This document shows, in pieces, positions 49,966 through 59,004 of a stretch of 64,000 bases of DNA. The DNA is from Prochlorococcus marinus CUG1435 (GTDB taxonomy: Bacteria; Cyanobacteriota; Cyanobacteriia; PCC-6307; Cyanobiaceae). The notes beneath the pieces are model-generated. The model worked only from the letters and a program-made list of their open reading frames with translations, was not told the DNA's origin and made no database searches. Numbering within the stretch: position 1 is the first letter of the stretch; each line of letters opens with the position of its first letter. The stretch lies in the NCBI GenBank assembly GCA_017644375.1, contig JAEPLP010000001.1:840001-904000 (forward strand), in the 5' to 3' direction. The position numbers and the translations under genes are program-made.

Positions 49966-50511
49966 ATGGAATCTGAGGTTGGGGATTCACTTTTAAATAA
50001 ACAAACAAAGGCGATACTTTTTTCCCTTGTTGCGATTGTTTTTTTCTTTTTGATTGTATTCAGGGGCCTATTTTTTCAATCTACTTACCTTCTTAAGAGT
50101 TTTGGAGAATTATCAGTTGATCCTGAAATAGCTTTTAAAAATAATAGGCCTACGTTTATTGAATTTTATGCCGAGTGGTGCGAAGTTTGTAAAGAAATGG
50201 CTCCACAAGTATCTGCTTTAAAAAAGGAATACGACAAAGATATTAATTTTGTTTTTTTAAATGTAGATAACAAAAAATGGGAAAACTATATCCGAAAATA
50301 TGATGTAAATGGGATTCCTCAAGTTAATCTTTTTGATAGAAAAGGTAATTTAAAATCTACTTTTATTGGTAAACAAGAAGAATTAAAAATAAAACAATCC
50401 ATTGATCTTTTAGGAAAAAATCAGGAATCTCAAAAGGAAATTGTTAATCTTGAATTTTCAGCAATCAAAGAAAATAAAAATATAGAAATTAACCCTCGGA
50501 GTCATAGCTAA
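49966..50511 (+). CDS. txlA: Membrane-anchored thioredoxin-like protein TxlA/HCF164
   Basis: 181 residues: one N-terminal membrane helix (about 16-36) and a thioredoxin domain with active site WCEVCK (C72, C75) and the cis-proline in NGIPQVNLF (about 116). Homologues (TxlA, plant HCF164) act on the lumenal side of thylakoids in cytochrome and photosystem assembly, taking electrons through CcdA. Lies 3 bases from the convergent thyX. Confidence 0.88.
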   Translation: MESEVGDSLLNKQTKAILFSLVAIVFFFLIVFRGLFFQSTYLLKSFGELSVDPEIAFKNNRPTFIEFYAEWCEVCKEMAPQVSALKKEYDKDINFVFLNVDNKKWENYIRKYDVNGIPQVNLFDRKGNLKSTFIGKQEELKIKQSIDLLGKNQESQKEIVNLEFSAIKENKNIEINPRSHS

Positions 50512-50514
50512 TTT

Positions 50515-51147
50515 TTACCAATCAAGAGATTTTGCCACAATTGGAAAACTTTCTTTGAAAATAGATTTGCAATTTTGGGCAATAGACTTGTGTTCTTTTT
50601 GTGTACCATGAGCTGATCTTAGATGTATGTAATGTATCCAAGATCTGCATGATCCAGACATGTAAATTCTCGTTGGAGTTGCTAATGGCAAAACAAATCT
50701 CGCACATTCTTTAGCTATTCCTTCAGCAAGTAGATCTTCATATAATTCTGAAGCTGCTTTGAAATGTGAAGCAATTTTTTCATTAAATCTTTTTTTTAAA
50801 TCATCAGGAAGGTCAGGAATAGAATTTTGTCTATTTTTAAAATCTTGTCTTCTTAACTCTGGTAAAGGAATATTCCCTAGTTGAGAACTATCGGCATACC
50901 TCTGTGAGAATTCCTGAAAAGTAAATGATCTATGTCTTAAAATTTGAGCCGCAATTCCTCTGTTAGTTTCAATTTGTAGAGTCATAAATGACTGCTCAAA
51001 GACACTCCAATGCTCATTTTTAATACAGTAGCTCAATAATTTTGAATAATCTTCATTTTTTTGATTATTAGGATTGCTAACTCTTGCAATGTAAGCCATT
51101 GTTTTTTCTGCATCAGGAGTTAGTGAAATTAGTTCAACTTTACTCAT
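50515..51147 (-). CDS. thyX: Flavin-dependent thymidylate synthase
   Basis: Makes dTMP from dUMP with FAD and NADPH, using methylene-THF only as methyl donor. 210 residues. The ThyX signature RHRSFTFQEFSQRYAD begins at R71, and the substrate histidine region HYIHLRSAHGTQKEH follows near 177. It lies 1 base after dcd on the same strand, so dUMP supply and use are encoded side by side. Confidence 0.97.
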   Translation of the reverse strand: MSKVELISLTPDAEKTMAYIARVSNPNNQKNEDYSKLLSYCIKNEHWSVFEQSFMTLQIETNRGIAAQILRHRSFTFQEFSQRYADSSQLGNIPLPELRRQDFKNRQNSIPDLPDDLKKRFNEKIASHFKAASELYEDLLAEGIAKECARFVLPLATPTRIYMSGSCRSWIHYIHLRSAHGTQKEHKSIAQNCKSIFKESFPIVAKSLDW

Positions 51148-51148
51148 T

Positions 51149-51742
51149 CTAGATCTTTGCTAAAGTTACTTTCTCTGGTTGGTTTTGGTATTTACCTTTT
51201 CTATCTTCATAAGTTGTTGAGCAAGGATCACCTTCAAAAAAGAGTAGTTGGCAGATACCTTCGTTAGCATAAATCCTGCAATCAGCGCCTGAACTATTAC
51301 TAAACTCTAAAGTTAGGTGCCCTTCCCATCCGGCCTCGGCAGGTGTTGTATTAACTATAATTCCCAGTCTTGCGTATGTACTTTTACCTATGCAAATTAC
51401 AGTTATGTTTTCTGGTACCTTCATTTTTTCTAAAGCTACACCTAAACCATAAGAGTGGGCAGGAAGAATAAAAAAATCTCCATCATCATCATGATGAAGG
51501 ACAGTTTTTTCAAGATTATTGGGATTAAATTTTTTGGGATTCATAACCGTGCCAGGAATATGTCTAAAAATTAGAAATTCTTTTGAAGAAAGTCTTAAAT
51601 CATAGCCATAAGAGGAACATCCGTAACTCAAAACTGGTTTTTGTTGATTATTAGGCTCCAGGTGTCTTACCAAATTAGATTGGAAAGGATTTATCATTCC
51701 TTCTGCTGCTTTTTGATTTATCCAGAGATCATTTTTTAGCAT
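51149..51742 (-). CDS. dcd: dCTP deaminase
   Basis: Deaminates dCTP to dUTP, providing dUMP after dUTPase. 197 residues. Active-site blocks are GKSTYARLGI (about 110) and the TPAEAGWEGHLTLEFSN segment with the catalytic Glu (about 130), and EGICQLLFFEG. One base before thyX and 4 bases after the CobO-like gene, so the three form a run. Whether it is the bifunctional DCD-DUT type cannot be told from motifs alone. Confidence 0.95.
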   Translation of the reverse strand: MLKNDLWINQKAAEGMINPFQSNLVRHLEPNNQQKPVLSYGCSSYGYDLRLSSKEFLIFRHIPGTVMNPKKFNPNNLEKTVLHHDDDGDFFILPAHSYGLGVALEKMKVPENITVICIGKSTYARLGIIVNTTPAEAGWEGHLTLEFSNSSGADCRIYANEGICQLLFFEGDPCSTTYEDRKGKYQNQPEKVTLAKI

Positions 51743-51746
51743 TGTT

Positions 51747-52382
51747 TTAAGAGCGTAGTTCTGTAATTTGGTTAGCCATTAATATTAGATCGTTAGGCAT
51801 ACTTGTTCCTGTTAGGATTACATCTCCTGATATAAATCGGTTTTCAAGTGTTGAAATCAAATCATCCTTATCGATAATCTTCATTTCAATAGCAAGAGAA
51901 ATTTCATCAAGGATGATTTGATCATTTTCACCAGAAAGTAACTCTTTTTTGCAAAAATTCCATAATTCGAAAATTGATTCATGAATAGATTTTTTTAAAT
52001 TTTTATTATTTTCAATTTCTTCAGAATTATATTGATCAAAGGAATGTGATGATCTTACCCAAGTTAAATTTCCACAAAGCTTTACTGAATTAGCAATCCC
52101 TTGGTTTTCTCCTCCTTTCATAAACTGTACTAAAAGTACTTTCCTACCAAAAGCAGCATTTCTTAGCGAGTCACTGATGATAGAGGAATAACTTCCTCTA
52201 TGTGGAGACTGATAGATTTGTATTTGCCCGTTTTGTGTAAATCGTTTTACGTTTTTTTTGTTAACGTTACTTATTTCTAAAACATCAAGATTTCTTTTGG
52301 AATAATTGTTAGATGAGCTGATTACCATTATTTTAGATTTCTTTTCTACATGCAGTATAATTTGAATTCCATCACGCTGCAT
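51747..52382 (-). CDS. CobO/BtuR-like protein with degenerate P-loop
   Basis: 211 residues related to corrinoid adenosyltransferase (CobA/CobO/BtuR). RNAAFGRKVLLVQFMKGG (about 74-91) matches the family block after the P-loop and IILDEISLAIE (about 156-166) matches its Walker B region. But the ATP-binding P-loop, normally GDGKGKTTAA, reads SPHRGSYS (59-66), with no GKT/S. The enzyme is therefore probably not an ordinary ATP-dependent adenosyltransferase. ATG 52382 is the longest start; 52328 is an alternative. Divergent from ntcA. Confidence 0.8.
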   Translation of the reverse strand: MQRDGIQIILHVEKKSKIMVISSSNNYSKRNLDVLEISNVNKKNVKRFTQNGQIQIYQSPHRGSYSSIISDSLRNAAFGRKVLLVQFMKGGENQGIANSVKLCGNLTWVRSSHSFDQYNSEEIENNKNLKKSIHESIFELWNFCKKELLSGENDQIILDEISLAIEMKIIDKDDLISTLENRFISGDVILTGTSMPNDLILMANQITELRS

Positions 52383-52467
52383 ATAGTGTAATTTTACTTA
52401 AAAAAGACCATTGAAGCTTGAAAATAACGGAAAGAAGTAAATAGAGAAATTAAAAAAAATCGAAAAG

Positions 52468-52509
52468 TGTTACAGTTGATACAAGATATTTTAAGGTGCC
52501 TTCTTAAAT
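52468..52509 (+). promoter_or_regulatory. NtcA-activated promoter of ntcA
   Basis: TGTT-N8-TACA (52468-52483) is the NtcA palindrome with one mismatch from GTA-N8-TAC. A TTAAAT at 52504-52509 lies 21 bases after the TAC and would be the -10 box. If transcription starts about 52516, the site centre is near -41, the class II activator position. Autoregulation is known for cyanobacterial ntcA; its action here is inference. Confidence 0.65.
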
Positions 52510-52530
52510 TTTTTAATAGTTAATATATTT

Positions 52531-53265
52531 ATGGTACCTCCTTCTCGCGGAATCAGCCGTTTTAGTTCGCAACAGTCTGGACAAGGTAAAATTAACTCTG
52601 TTGGAGAACGTTTCCCAATTAATAGAACTTTAATGGAAGTAATTAAAGGTCTAGAGGGCGCGAGCACAGAAATGGTTGAGAGATCTAAAACAATATTTTT
52701 TCCTGGCGATCCTGCTGAGAGAGTTTACTTAATAAGAAGAGGAGCAGTAAGGCTGTCAAGAGTTTATGAGTCAGGTGAAGAGATAACTGTTGCGCTTCTA
52801 AGAGAGAACAGCCTTTTTGGCGTTTTATCTCTTCTAACAGGCCATAGATCTGATCGTTTCTATCATGCCATTGCTTTTACAAGAGTTGAAATGATAACGG
52901 CACCTGCTAATTCTGTTTTAAGAGCAATAGAGGAAGATGCATCAGTTGGATTATTATTATTACAGGGCCTTTCAAGTAGGATTCTGCAAACGGAAACAAT
53001 GATAGAAACTCTTACTCATAGAGATATGTCTTCACGTTTGGTAAGTTTTTTGATGGTTCTTTGTAGAGATTTTGGAGTTGCAAGTGAAAAAGGCATTACA
53101 ATCGATTTGAGACTTTCACATCAAGCTATTGCTGAAGCAATTGGCTCAACAAGAGTAACTATTACAAGATTATTAGGCGATTTAAAGGATTCGGGACTCC
53201 TCACTATTGAAAGAAAAAAAATTACGGTATTTGACCCAATAGCTCTTGCAAAAAGATTTAATTGA
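52531..53265 (+). CDS. ntcA: Global nitrogen regulator NtcA
   Basis: CRP/FNR-family activator that senses 2-oxoglutarate and controls nitrogen uptake and assimilation genes. 244 residues: the effector-binding beta-roll (about 40-140, [21 protein letters not shown]), the dimer helix (145-170) and the [24 protein letters not shown] (in two parts, near 205-225). All family blocks are present. Preceded by an NtcA-type site. Confidence 0.97.
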   Translation: MVPPSRGISRFSSQQSGQGKINSVGERFPINRTLMEVIKGLEGASTEMVERSKTIFFPGDPAERVYLIRRGAVRLSRVYESGEEITVALLRENSLFGVLSLLTGHRSDRFYHAIAFTRVEMITAPANSVLRAIEEDASVGLLLLQGLSSRILQTETMIETLTHRDMSSRLVSFLMVLCRDFGVASEKGITIDLRLSHQAIAEAIGSTRVTITRLLGDLKDSGLLTIERKKITVFDPIALAKRFN

Positions 53266-53271
53266 TTCATC

Positions 53272-53292
53272 ATTGATTATGATGTAATCAAT
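53272..53292. repeat. Perfect palindrome between ntcA and the DUF3084 gene
   Basis: ATTGATTA (53272-53279) and TAATCAAT (53285-53292) are exact reverse complements with a TGATG loop. It lies 7 bases after the ntcA stop and 12 before the DUF3084 GTG start. There is no T-run, so it is not a standard terminator. It could be a binding site or a weak mRNA-end structure. Confidence 0.55.
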
Positions 53293-53304
53293 ATATGAAA
53301 AAGC

Positions 53305-54264
53305 GTGGCTTGGGTTTTAATTGTTTTTTTGATATTACTCGGAGGATTAATTGCACCATTTGGGGATCTACTTGGTACAAAGATTGGTAAAGCAAGATTT
53401 AGTATCTTAAAATTAAGACCCAAGAAAACAGCAACAATTGTAACGATACTTACTGGAGGTTTTATTAGTTCTATATCTATAGGATTACTACTTTTGGTTA
53501 GTGAAGAATTTAGGCAAAGACTTTTTGTCGATATTCCTTTTTTACAACAAACTTTAGATGAAAGTAAAAAAGCTCTGATTCCTCTCAAAGAAGAAAGAAA
53601 AAAGCTTGAAAATAAGATTATTAATAAAGAAAAGGAATTAAATAAATTAAAAAGTGATATTAAAGAATTTAGAAGTGGCAATGTAGTTTTTAAAAGAGGC
53701 CAAACTTTATTTATTGCCAAGGTAGAATCTAATCCAGATATAAAATTAGATCTAGGAAAGATTTACAATAGCGCAGATAGATATGTAAGAAAAATTGTAA
53801 TCCCTAGTAAAACTGAAATAAAAAATATCCTTTTGTGGAGAACAAGTGATATCTCTGAAATTGAAGAAGTCACCTCAAAAGGAGAGGATTGGATCATATT
53901 GATTAAATCAGCAACGAATGTTTTGAAAGGAGATAATTTTGTCTTTGTGTACCCAAAATTACTCCTAAATAAAATTATTGTAAGAAAAGGAGAAGTTCTT
54001 ACTAGCGAAATTATTGAGAAAAAAGATCTTGATTATAAAAATATAAATTTAACAATTAAAACTTTATTGAGAAAAACAAGAGACAAAATTAAATTAAGAG
54101 GATCTATTGTTAACGAAATTACTACTAGAGGAGACTTTATTAAAAAAATTAAAGATTCTTTAAAGATTAATCAAGGCAATAAATATAAATTAGAGGTAGT
54201 TTCTTTAAAAGATAGTAAGACTGCTGACTCAATTATAGTCGAGTTGAATGTTTTAAAATTATGA
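53305..54264 (+). CDS. DUF3084 membrane protein
   Basis: 319 residues from a GTG start. Two membrane helices (about 2-22 and 46-65, with GGLIAPFGDLLGTKIGKAR between them and a PKKTA turn), a coiled coil (about 80-125, rich in Glu/Lys) and a beta-rich soluble domain. This matches the cyanobacterial DUF3084 family. Function unknown. It stands 39 bases after ntcA and 6 bases before the YqgF-like gene on the same strand. Confidence 0.85.
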   Translation: MAWVLIVFLILLGGLIAPFGDLLGTKIGKARFSILKLRPKKTATIVTILTGGFISSISIGLLLLVSEEFRQRLFVDIPFLQQTLDESKKALIPLKEERKKLENKIINKEKELNKLKSDIKEFRSGNVVFKRGQTLFIAKVESNPDIKLDLGKIYNSADRYVRKIVIPSKTEIKNILLWRTSDISEIEEVTSKGEDWIILIKSATNVLKGDNFVFVYPKLLLNKIIVRKGEVLTSEIIEKKDLDYKNINLTIKTLLRKTRDKIKLRGSIVNEITTRGDFIKKIKDSLKINQGNKYKLEVVSLKDSKTADSIIVELNVLKL

Positions 54265-54270
54265 TCTTGT

Positions 54271-54708
54271 ATGTTTAAATTATTATCAATAGATCCTGGG
54301 AAATTTAAATGTGGTTTAGTTTTAGCCGATAAAAGTGAAAAAAAAGTTTATAAAGCCGTAGTTCTTAAAAGTGAATTACTTGAAGATTATGTAAGGAATT
54401 TAAATACCTTTGAAGACATATCAAAAATTATCATTGGTAATGGCACAACCAGCAGACAGATTAAACAAAAACTGGGTTTTTTGGAAAAAGAAATAATATA
54501 TTTTGAAGAAAAAAATACTTCTTATAGAGCCAAAGCAAGATATTTCGAACTTTTTCCAATTAGCGGTTTTAGGTTCTTAATTCCTAGGGAGGTATTTATT
54601 CTTAATAAAAATCTTGATGCATTGTCAGCTTTGATAATTTTAGAAGATTATTGTGAAATGAAGTTTAGTTTTGATCAAAATATAGATTTTAAAACTTGGC
54701 TGAAATAG
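54271..54708 (+). CDS. RNase H-fold protein, YqgF/RuvX-like
   Basis: 145 residues with the RNase H-like start LLSIDPGKFKCGLVL (first acidic Asp at about 8), a IIIGNGTTSRQIKQKL block with the second strand, and NLDALSALIILED at the end, where the last Asp lies. The order fits the YqgF/RuvX/Tex nuclease group, but it is divergent from the usual DxGxxRxG start (DPGKFKCG). Catalytic residues may be kept; a role in RNA or DNA processing is inference. Convergent with the next gene, overlapping by 20 bases. Confidence 0.72.
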   Translation: MFKLLSIDPGKFKCGLVLADKSEKKVYKAVVLKSELLEDYVRNLNTFEDISKIIIGNGTTSRQIKQKLGFLEKEIIYFEEKNTSYRAKARYFELFPISGFRFLIPREVFILNKNLDALSALIILEDYCEMKFSFDQNIDFKTWLK

Positions 54709-54946
54709 TAAATTTATATTCGTTACCCGCTTCTAGTTCATAATCTTTTTTTAATAAAAATCTTAATAAAGCATCCTCAATTAATGCTCTTCCTAAAGGG
54801 GGGTTTACTAACAATGTGCCTTTATTAAAAAACCATGTAAAAGTCCATTTAAATTGACTAGCTTCAACAACTCCCTTGATTTGCTTTTTTGTGAAGCAAT
54901 ATTCCTTAACACTTAAATTTGCTATTGTTTCTGGTTTCGCCCGCAT
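54689..54946 (-). CDS. DUF3146-like small protein
   Basis: 85 residues. WTFTWFFNKGTLLVNPPLGRALIEDALLRFL (two blocks, TWFFNKGTL and PPLGRALI) and LEAGNEYKFTI match the cyanobacterial DUF3146 family as I remember it. Soluble, beta-rich. Function unknown. 3 bases after pth's stop on the same strand; its end overlaps the YqgF-like gene by 20 bases. Confidence 0.8.
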   Translation of the reverse strand: MRAKPETIANLSVKEYCFTKKQIKGVVEASQFKWTFTWFFNKGTLLVNPPLGRALIEDALLRFLLKKDYELEAGNEYKFTISAKF

Positions 54947-54949
54947 TTG

Positions 54950-55552
54950 TTAAATTTGGTTTTTATCAAAAGAATTTAATTCACTGATAATATATTCTTC
55001 CTTTTTAGTATTTATTTGTTCGAGGGACTCTATAACCTTCTTATATACTTTATCCAATATTGATTTTTCTTCTAAAGAAATATTGCCTAATACATGAGAA
55101 ATTGTATTGAAACTATTTGTTCCTTTTATTAATGGAGGAGACCCAATACCAATTCTTATCCTGTTAAAGTTTTGAGTTTGCAATTGTTCAATGATACTTT
55201 TAAGACCATTATGTCCACCTGAGCTCCCTTTTTTTCTAAATCTTATTTTTCCAAGAGGAAGATCTTTATCATCGACTATTATATAGATCTGATTCAAATT
55301 TATTTTGTACCAATCAACTATTGCTCGGACAGCGTCACCACTATTATTCATGAAAGTATTTGGTAAAAATAACCTATAAGTTGAATCATTGATTTTAAAT
55401 TCAGAGAAATAACTCTTAAGTTTATCCTTGAATAAAAAATGTGAACTATATTTTTCAGAAAGATTTTCAAGTAGTAAGAAACCAATATTATGTCTACTTT
55501 TGGAGTATTTTTTCCCCGGATTTCCCAACCCAATTAAATATATTTCATTCAT
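54950..55552 (-). CDS. pth: Peptidyl-tRNA hydrolase
   Basis: Frees tRNA from dropped-off peptidyl-tRNA. 200 residues. The N-terminal GLGNPGKKYSKSRHNIGF (8-25) holds the catalytic His, NTFMNNSGDAV (about 65) and the DDKDLPLGKIRFRKKGSSGGHNGLKSI region (about 92-118; given as DDKDLPLG and GGHNGLKS) complete the family pattern. Normal length. Confidence 0.96.
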   Translation of the reverse strand: MNEIYLIGLGNPGKKYSKSRHNIGFLLLENLSEKYSSHFLFKDKLKSYFSEFKINDSTYRLFLPNTFMNNSGDAVRAIVDWYKINLNQIYIIVDDKDLPLGKIRFRKKGSSGGHNGLKSIIEQLQTQNFNRIRIGIGSPPLIKGTNSFNTISHVLGNISLEEKSILDKVYKKVIESLEQINTKKEEYIISELNSFDKNQI

Positions 55553-55682
55553 GATGTATTTCTAAATCTCTTTTCATTGAGAATTATAGATAAACAAAAA
55601 ATATAAGCTAAAAAGAAAGCATGAAAAGTTATTAAATAATATAGAAATAACTTAGTTAACTCTTTGAGATAATTTCAAAACT

Positions 55683-55883
55683 TTAGTTTCCATTCCAATC
55701 GACTGAGAATCCTTGTAGTAGAAGGGATTGGTTATAAATCTGTAAAAGAATGACTAAGAAGACCAAAAGTAATAGACCTATGACTGTCATAACAGGTACT
55801 GCTCCCCACCCGGGTACAACTTTACCTTGGCCTGAATTGCCAATAGCTTTTAAAAGACTTCCTAATGCTGTTTTTTGACCCAT
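55683..55883 (-). CDS. psbH: Photosystem II protein PsbH
   Basis: Single-span PSII subunit that stabilises assembly and binds near CP47. 66 residues: [26 protein letters not shown] before the helix (starts GQKTALG, ends VPGWG) and one membrane helix (about 28-50). Divergent from psbN, 80 bases apart, the same arrangement seen in many cyanobacteria and plastids. Confidence 0.97.
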
Positions 55884-55963
55884 GTTGAAATCACAAAATC
55901 GAATATTATTTCGCTATTGTATAAGAACTTATACATAAATTGTTTACAAACTTATCAAAATTG

Positions 55964-56116
55964 ATGCAAACTTTATCATCTGCTCCAGATCCTGCAGTTT
56001 CCATAGCAGTAACAATCCTGGCAATACTCTTAGCTTTAACTGGTTTTGGTCTTTGGACTGCATTTGGACCTAAAGCTGCAAAACTTACAGACCCATGGGA
56101 TGATCACGATGATTAA
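55964..56116 (+). CDS. psbN: PsbN
   Basis: 50 residues, missed by longer cut-offs. ATG 55964, TAA 56114-56116. One membrane helix (about 10-32) then GLWTAFGPKAAKLTDPWDDHDD (starts GLWTAFGP, ends PWDDHDD), the typical PsbN tail. Needed for PSII assembly and repair, but not a stable subunit. Divergent from psbH. Confidence 0.97.
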   Translation: MQTLSSAPDPAVSIAVTILAILLALTGFGLWTAFGPKAAKLTDPWDDHDD

Positions 56117-56223
56117 TTTCTCTTGAAGTATTTCAAAATTTTCCAAAAATACAAAAAGTAAACCTTTTACCATAAATTAAATATAAATTTAATAGGATAT
56201 AAATCAGTCAGCACTCGAAATCT

Positions 56224-56352
56224 ATGCTTGCCTTAAAAATTTCCGTTTACACTATCGTCTTTTTCTTTGTTGGAATCTTTCTTTTTGGATTTTTAGCAAG
56301 TGATCCTACTAGAACACCAAATAGAAAAGATTTAGAAAGTCCACAAGATTAA
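56224..56352 (+). CDS. psbI: Photosystem II protein PsbI
   Basis: 42 residues, ATG 56224, TAA 56350-56352. [12 protein letters not shown] followed by a membrane helix and the stromal tail [16 protein letters not shown], the PsbI pattern. It lies next to D1 at the PSII core edge. 107 bases after psbN and 18 before the LptD-like gene, on the same strand. Confidence 0.97.
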
Positions 56353-56370
56353 TCAACTTATTAATTTAAA

Positions 56371-58380
56371 TTGAATTCAGGAATATCAAAAAAATTTTTA
56401 TTTTTTTCTTTCTTGTTTATCAATTTCATAGATCAATCAAAAGCTTCTTACTTTCATCAAATCAAAAATAACGAAAGATATAAATCTTCTCACATTTATT
56501 CTTCAAAAATACTTAATAACAAAAATTCATACAATTATTTAAAAAGTACCGATCATAATAATTTTGATTCTACTCTTTATGAAGAAAAATTTTTAAAGGA
56601 AAAATCAAAATCATTTATAGCAGACTTAAATAATAAGAAAGAAGAGTTAATTATTCAATCTGATAAACAATCTGACCAAAATAATGTTATTAATGCAAAA
56701 GGGAATGTATCTGTTTCATACAAAGGTAAACTTTTAAAAGCAGATAATTTAATTTACGATAAGTCAAATAAAAATATTACTGCTGAAGGAAATATAACTT
56801 TGATTTTTGGTGAGCAAATATTTAAGATGTCTAAATTAGAGTACAATCTTAAAAATGGGAAAGGGTATTTATCAGATGTAAACGGCTCCATAAATTCTGA
56901 AGTATTCCTAACTGACATTTCAGGAAATTTTGATAATTCAGATATTCAAAAGATTCATAACTTACTAAAATTAAAAAAAAAGGAGGTTTTGAATACTCCT
57001 GATAAGGTTCATAATTGGATTTTTTCTACAGAAAGAATCAGTATTGATGGAAATAAATGGAAAAGTAATAAAGCAATATTTTCTAATGATATCCTTGAAT
57101 TTAAACAAGTAAAAATAGAGATTAATTCTTTGGAAGCTTATGCTTCAAGAGATCAACTAAGATTTAGATCTTCTTTAAATTATCTAGTTTTAGATAAAAA
57201 TGTCTCAATCCCATTTTGGCTTGGTAATAGAGCCCTAACTAACTCTGAACAAGAAATTGATTCAAAAAGTAGTTGGACAATTGGTTATGACAAATTAGAT
57301 AAAGATGGATTGTTTATTGGAAGAAAACTTAGTTCTATAAATTTAGATGATAATTTTATTATTGATTTAGAACCACAATTTTTATTTCAACGTTCAGTAA
57401 ATGGAAATACAAAAAGTTTTGTAGGTAAAGGTGATTTAATAACTGGAGAAAAAGTAAAAAGAGATGTCGAATTTGCTGATTATTTTGGGTTTGAATCTCA
57501 AATAGGAGGGAAAGTTAATAATTGGAATTTGGAAATCAAAAATCAAATAAATACCTTTGATTTTAATAAATTCTCTGATGCAATTAGATTTAAATCTATT
57601 TTGAACAGAGAAATTAATCTCTTTAATGCTAAATGGGACAAAAGTTTTTACGGAGTTTATAGAGATCGAGTATGGAATGGTTCATTAGGGGAAGCTGAAA
57701 TTTATACAGGATATGGTTCAAAATTAGAAAAAAAGCATACTTGGGAAGTGAATGGAATTACCAATACTGAAGTTTTATCTCTTGGTCTAGCATATTTAAA
57801 AGGAGAGGCGTTAAATAGCAAAAACTTGGTTGATAGTTTCAAAGGGAATTTGTTCTACTCCCTAGGTCAAAAAATTCCATTAAGCGTTGATAAATCTAGA
57901 AATAAAATTATTGATAGTTCCTATAAATATGTATATGAGCCAATTAAACAAGGACTAAGTTTCAATACAAGACTGACAGTATTATATTCTTTTTATGATG
58001 ATGGAAAACATCAAGAATATTTTGGTTACGGTTTAGGTCCTGAACTGATTTTAGGCAATTTCAAATCTAAAGTCTTTGACTATACACGAATAAGTATTTT
58101 CCCTTTTTATAAATTGAATAACGGAGATAGTATTTTTAAATTTGATCAAATTGCTGACAAATTTACTATAGATATTGGTTTTGATCAACAACTCTTTGGA
58201 CCAATTCTTCTTAAAAGTAGTGGAACATTAAACTTAGATAATGGTTCTGAAGATTATGGAGAATTTATAGATTCTACAATATCGGTAAATTGGAAAAAAA
58301 GATCTTTTGAATTTGGTATTTTTTATAAGCCACTTAATCAAGCAGGAGGTATTTCTTTTAGTCTCTATGGATTTAAATAG
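56371..58380 (+). CDS. LptD/OstA-like outer-membrane protein (DUF3769 type)
   Basis: 669 residues from TTG 56371. An N-terminal signal-like segment (about 8-25) is followed by an OstA/LptA-like repeat part (about 95-180, with AKGNVSVSYKGKLLKADNLIYD and AEGNITLIFGEQIF, each shown in part). A beta-rich C-terminal region (about 270-669) ends in alternating aromatic strands. This matches the cyanobacterial LptD-like DUF3769 proteins, thought to move LPS-type lipid or act in the outer membrane. The 18-base spacing after psbI suggests shared transcription. Confidence 0.8.
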   Translation: MNSGISKKFLFFSFLFINFIDQSKASYFHQIKNNERYKSSHIYSSKILNNKNSYNYLKSTDHNNFDSTLYEEKFLKEKSKSFIADLNNKKEELIIQSDKQSDQNNVINAKGNVSVSYKGKLLKADNLIYDKSNKNITAEGNITLIFGEQIFKMSKLEYNLKNGKGYLSDVNGSINSEVFLTDISGNFDNSDIQKIHNLLKLKKKEVLNTPDKVHNWIFSTERISIDGNKWKSNKAIFSNDILEFKQVKIEINSLEAYASRDQLRFRSSLNYLVLDKNVSIPFWLGNRALTNSEQEIDSKSSWTIGYDKLDKDGLFIGRKLSSINLDDNFIIDLEPQFLFQRSVNGNTKSFVGKGDLITGEKVKRDVEFADYFGFESQIGGKVNNWNLEIKNQINTFDFNKFSDAIRFKSILNREINLFNAKWDKSFYGVYRDRVWNGSLGEAEIYTGYGSKLEKKHTWEVNGITNTEVLSLGLAYLKGEALNSKNLVDSFKGNLFYSLGQKIPLSVDKSRNKIIDSSYKYVYEPIKQGLSFNTRLTVLYSFYDDGKHQEYFGYGLGPELILGNFKSKVFDYTRISIFPFYKLNNGDSIFKFDQIADKFTIDIGFDQQLFGPILLKSSGTLNLDNGSEDYGEFIDSTISVNWKKRSFEFGIFYKPLNQAGGISFSLYGFK

Positions 58381-59004
58381 CTATAAAAAATTAGTATTAA
58401 ATTTTATATAGGGTAATTGGTTAAATTTATTTTCTATTAAATTTTTATTATCAAGTAGTGTTGAAGTAGCATCCCATTCTCCTGATAAAAACATTTTTCT
58501 TGAGCTCTCTTTGATCTCAAGATTGAAATTTAAGTCTTTTGATTTTGCTAATGAATTTTTAAGATCAATTTCTAAAAGTAAAGATTGATTATTGCAATAG
58601 TTTTGTATTTCTTCTATGGATTTTTTAGGTAGCGTAAAACATGGAATTCCTATCGCAATACAGTTACTGTAAAAAATGTCGGCGAAACTCTCGCCTAGGA
58701 TTGCTTTTATACCCCATCTCATAAGCGCTTGGGGGGCATGTTCTCTGCTGGAACCACATCCAAAATTGCTATTAACAACTAGTATTGAGGCATTTTTGTA
58801 TTCCTCTAGATCAAAAGGATGATTTCCTTTAAAAGTTTTTCTATCGTCCTCAAAAACAGATTCACCCAATGAATCAAAGTTAACACACTTCAAAAAACGC
58901 GCTGGAATTATTCGATCTGTATCAATGTCATTTCCAATCAATGAGATACATTGCCCGTTAATATTTGAAATTTTTCCAATTGGCGGGGTGAAGTCTGATT
59001 TCAT
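58381..59004 (-). CDS. leuD: 3-isopropylmalate dehydratase small subunit
   Basis: Forms LeuCD, which isomerises 2- and 3-isopropylmalate in leucine synthesis. 207 residues. NDIDTDRIIPARFLK (about 24-38) and the GCGSSREHAPQAL swivel loop (about 82-94) are complete. It starts 1 base inside the leuC stop (TGATG), so translation is coupled. Confidence 0.96.
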   Translation of the reverse strand: MKSDFTPPIGKISNINGQCISLIGNDIDTDRIIPARFLKCVNFDSLGESVFEDDRKTFKGNHPFDLEEYKNASILVVNSNFGCGSSREHAPQALMRWGIKAILGESFADIFYSNCIAIGIPCFTLPKKSIEEIQNYCNNQSLLLEIDLKNSLAKSKDLNFNLEIKESSRKMFLSGEWDATSTLLDNKNLIENKFNQLPYIKFNTNFL

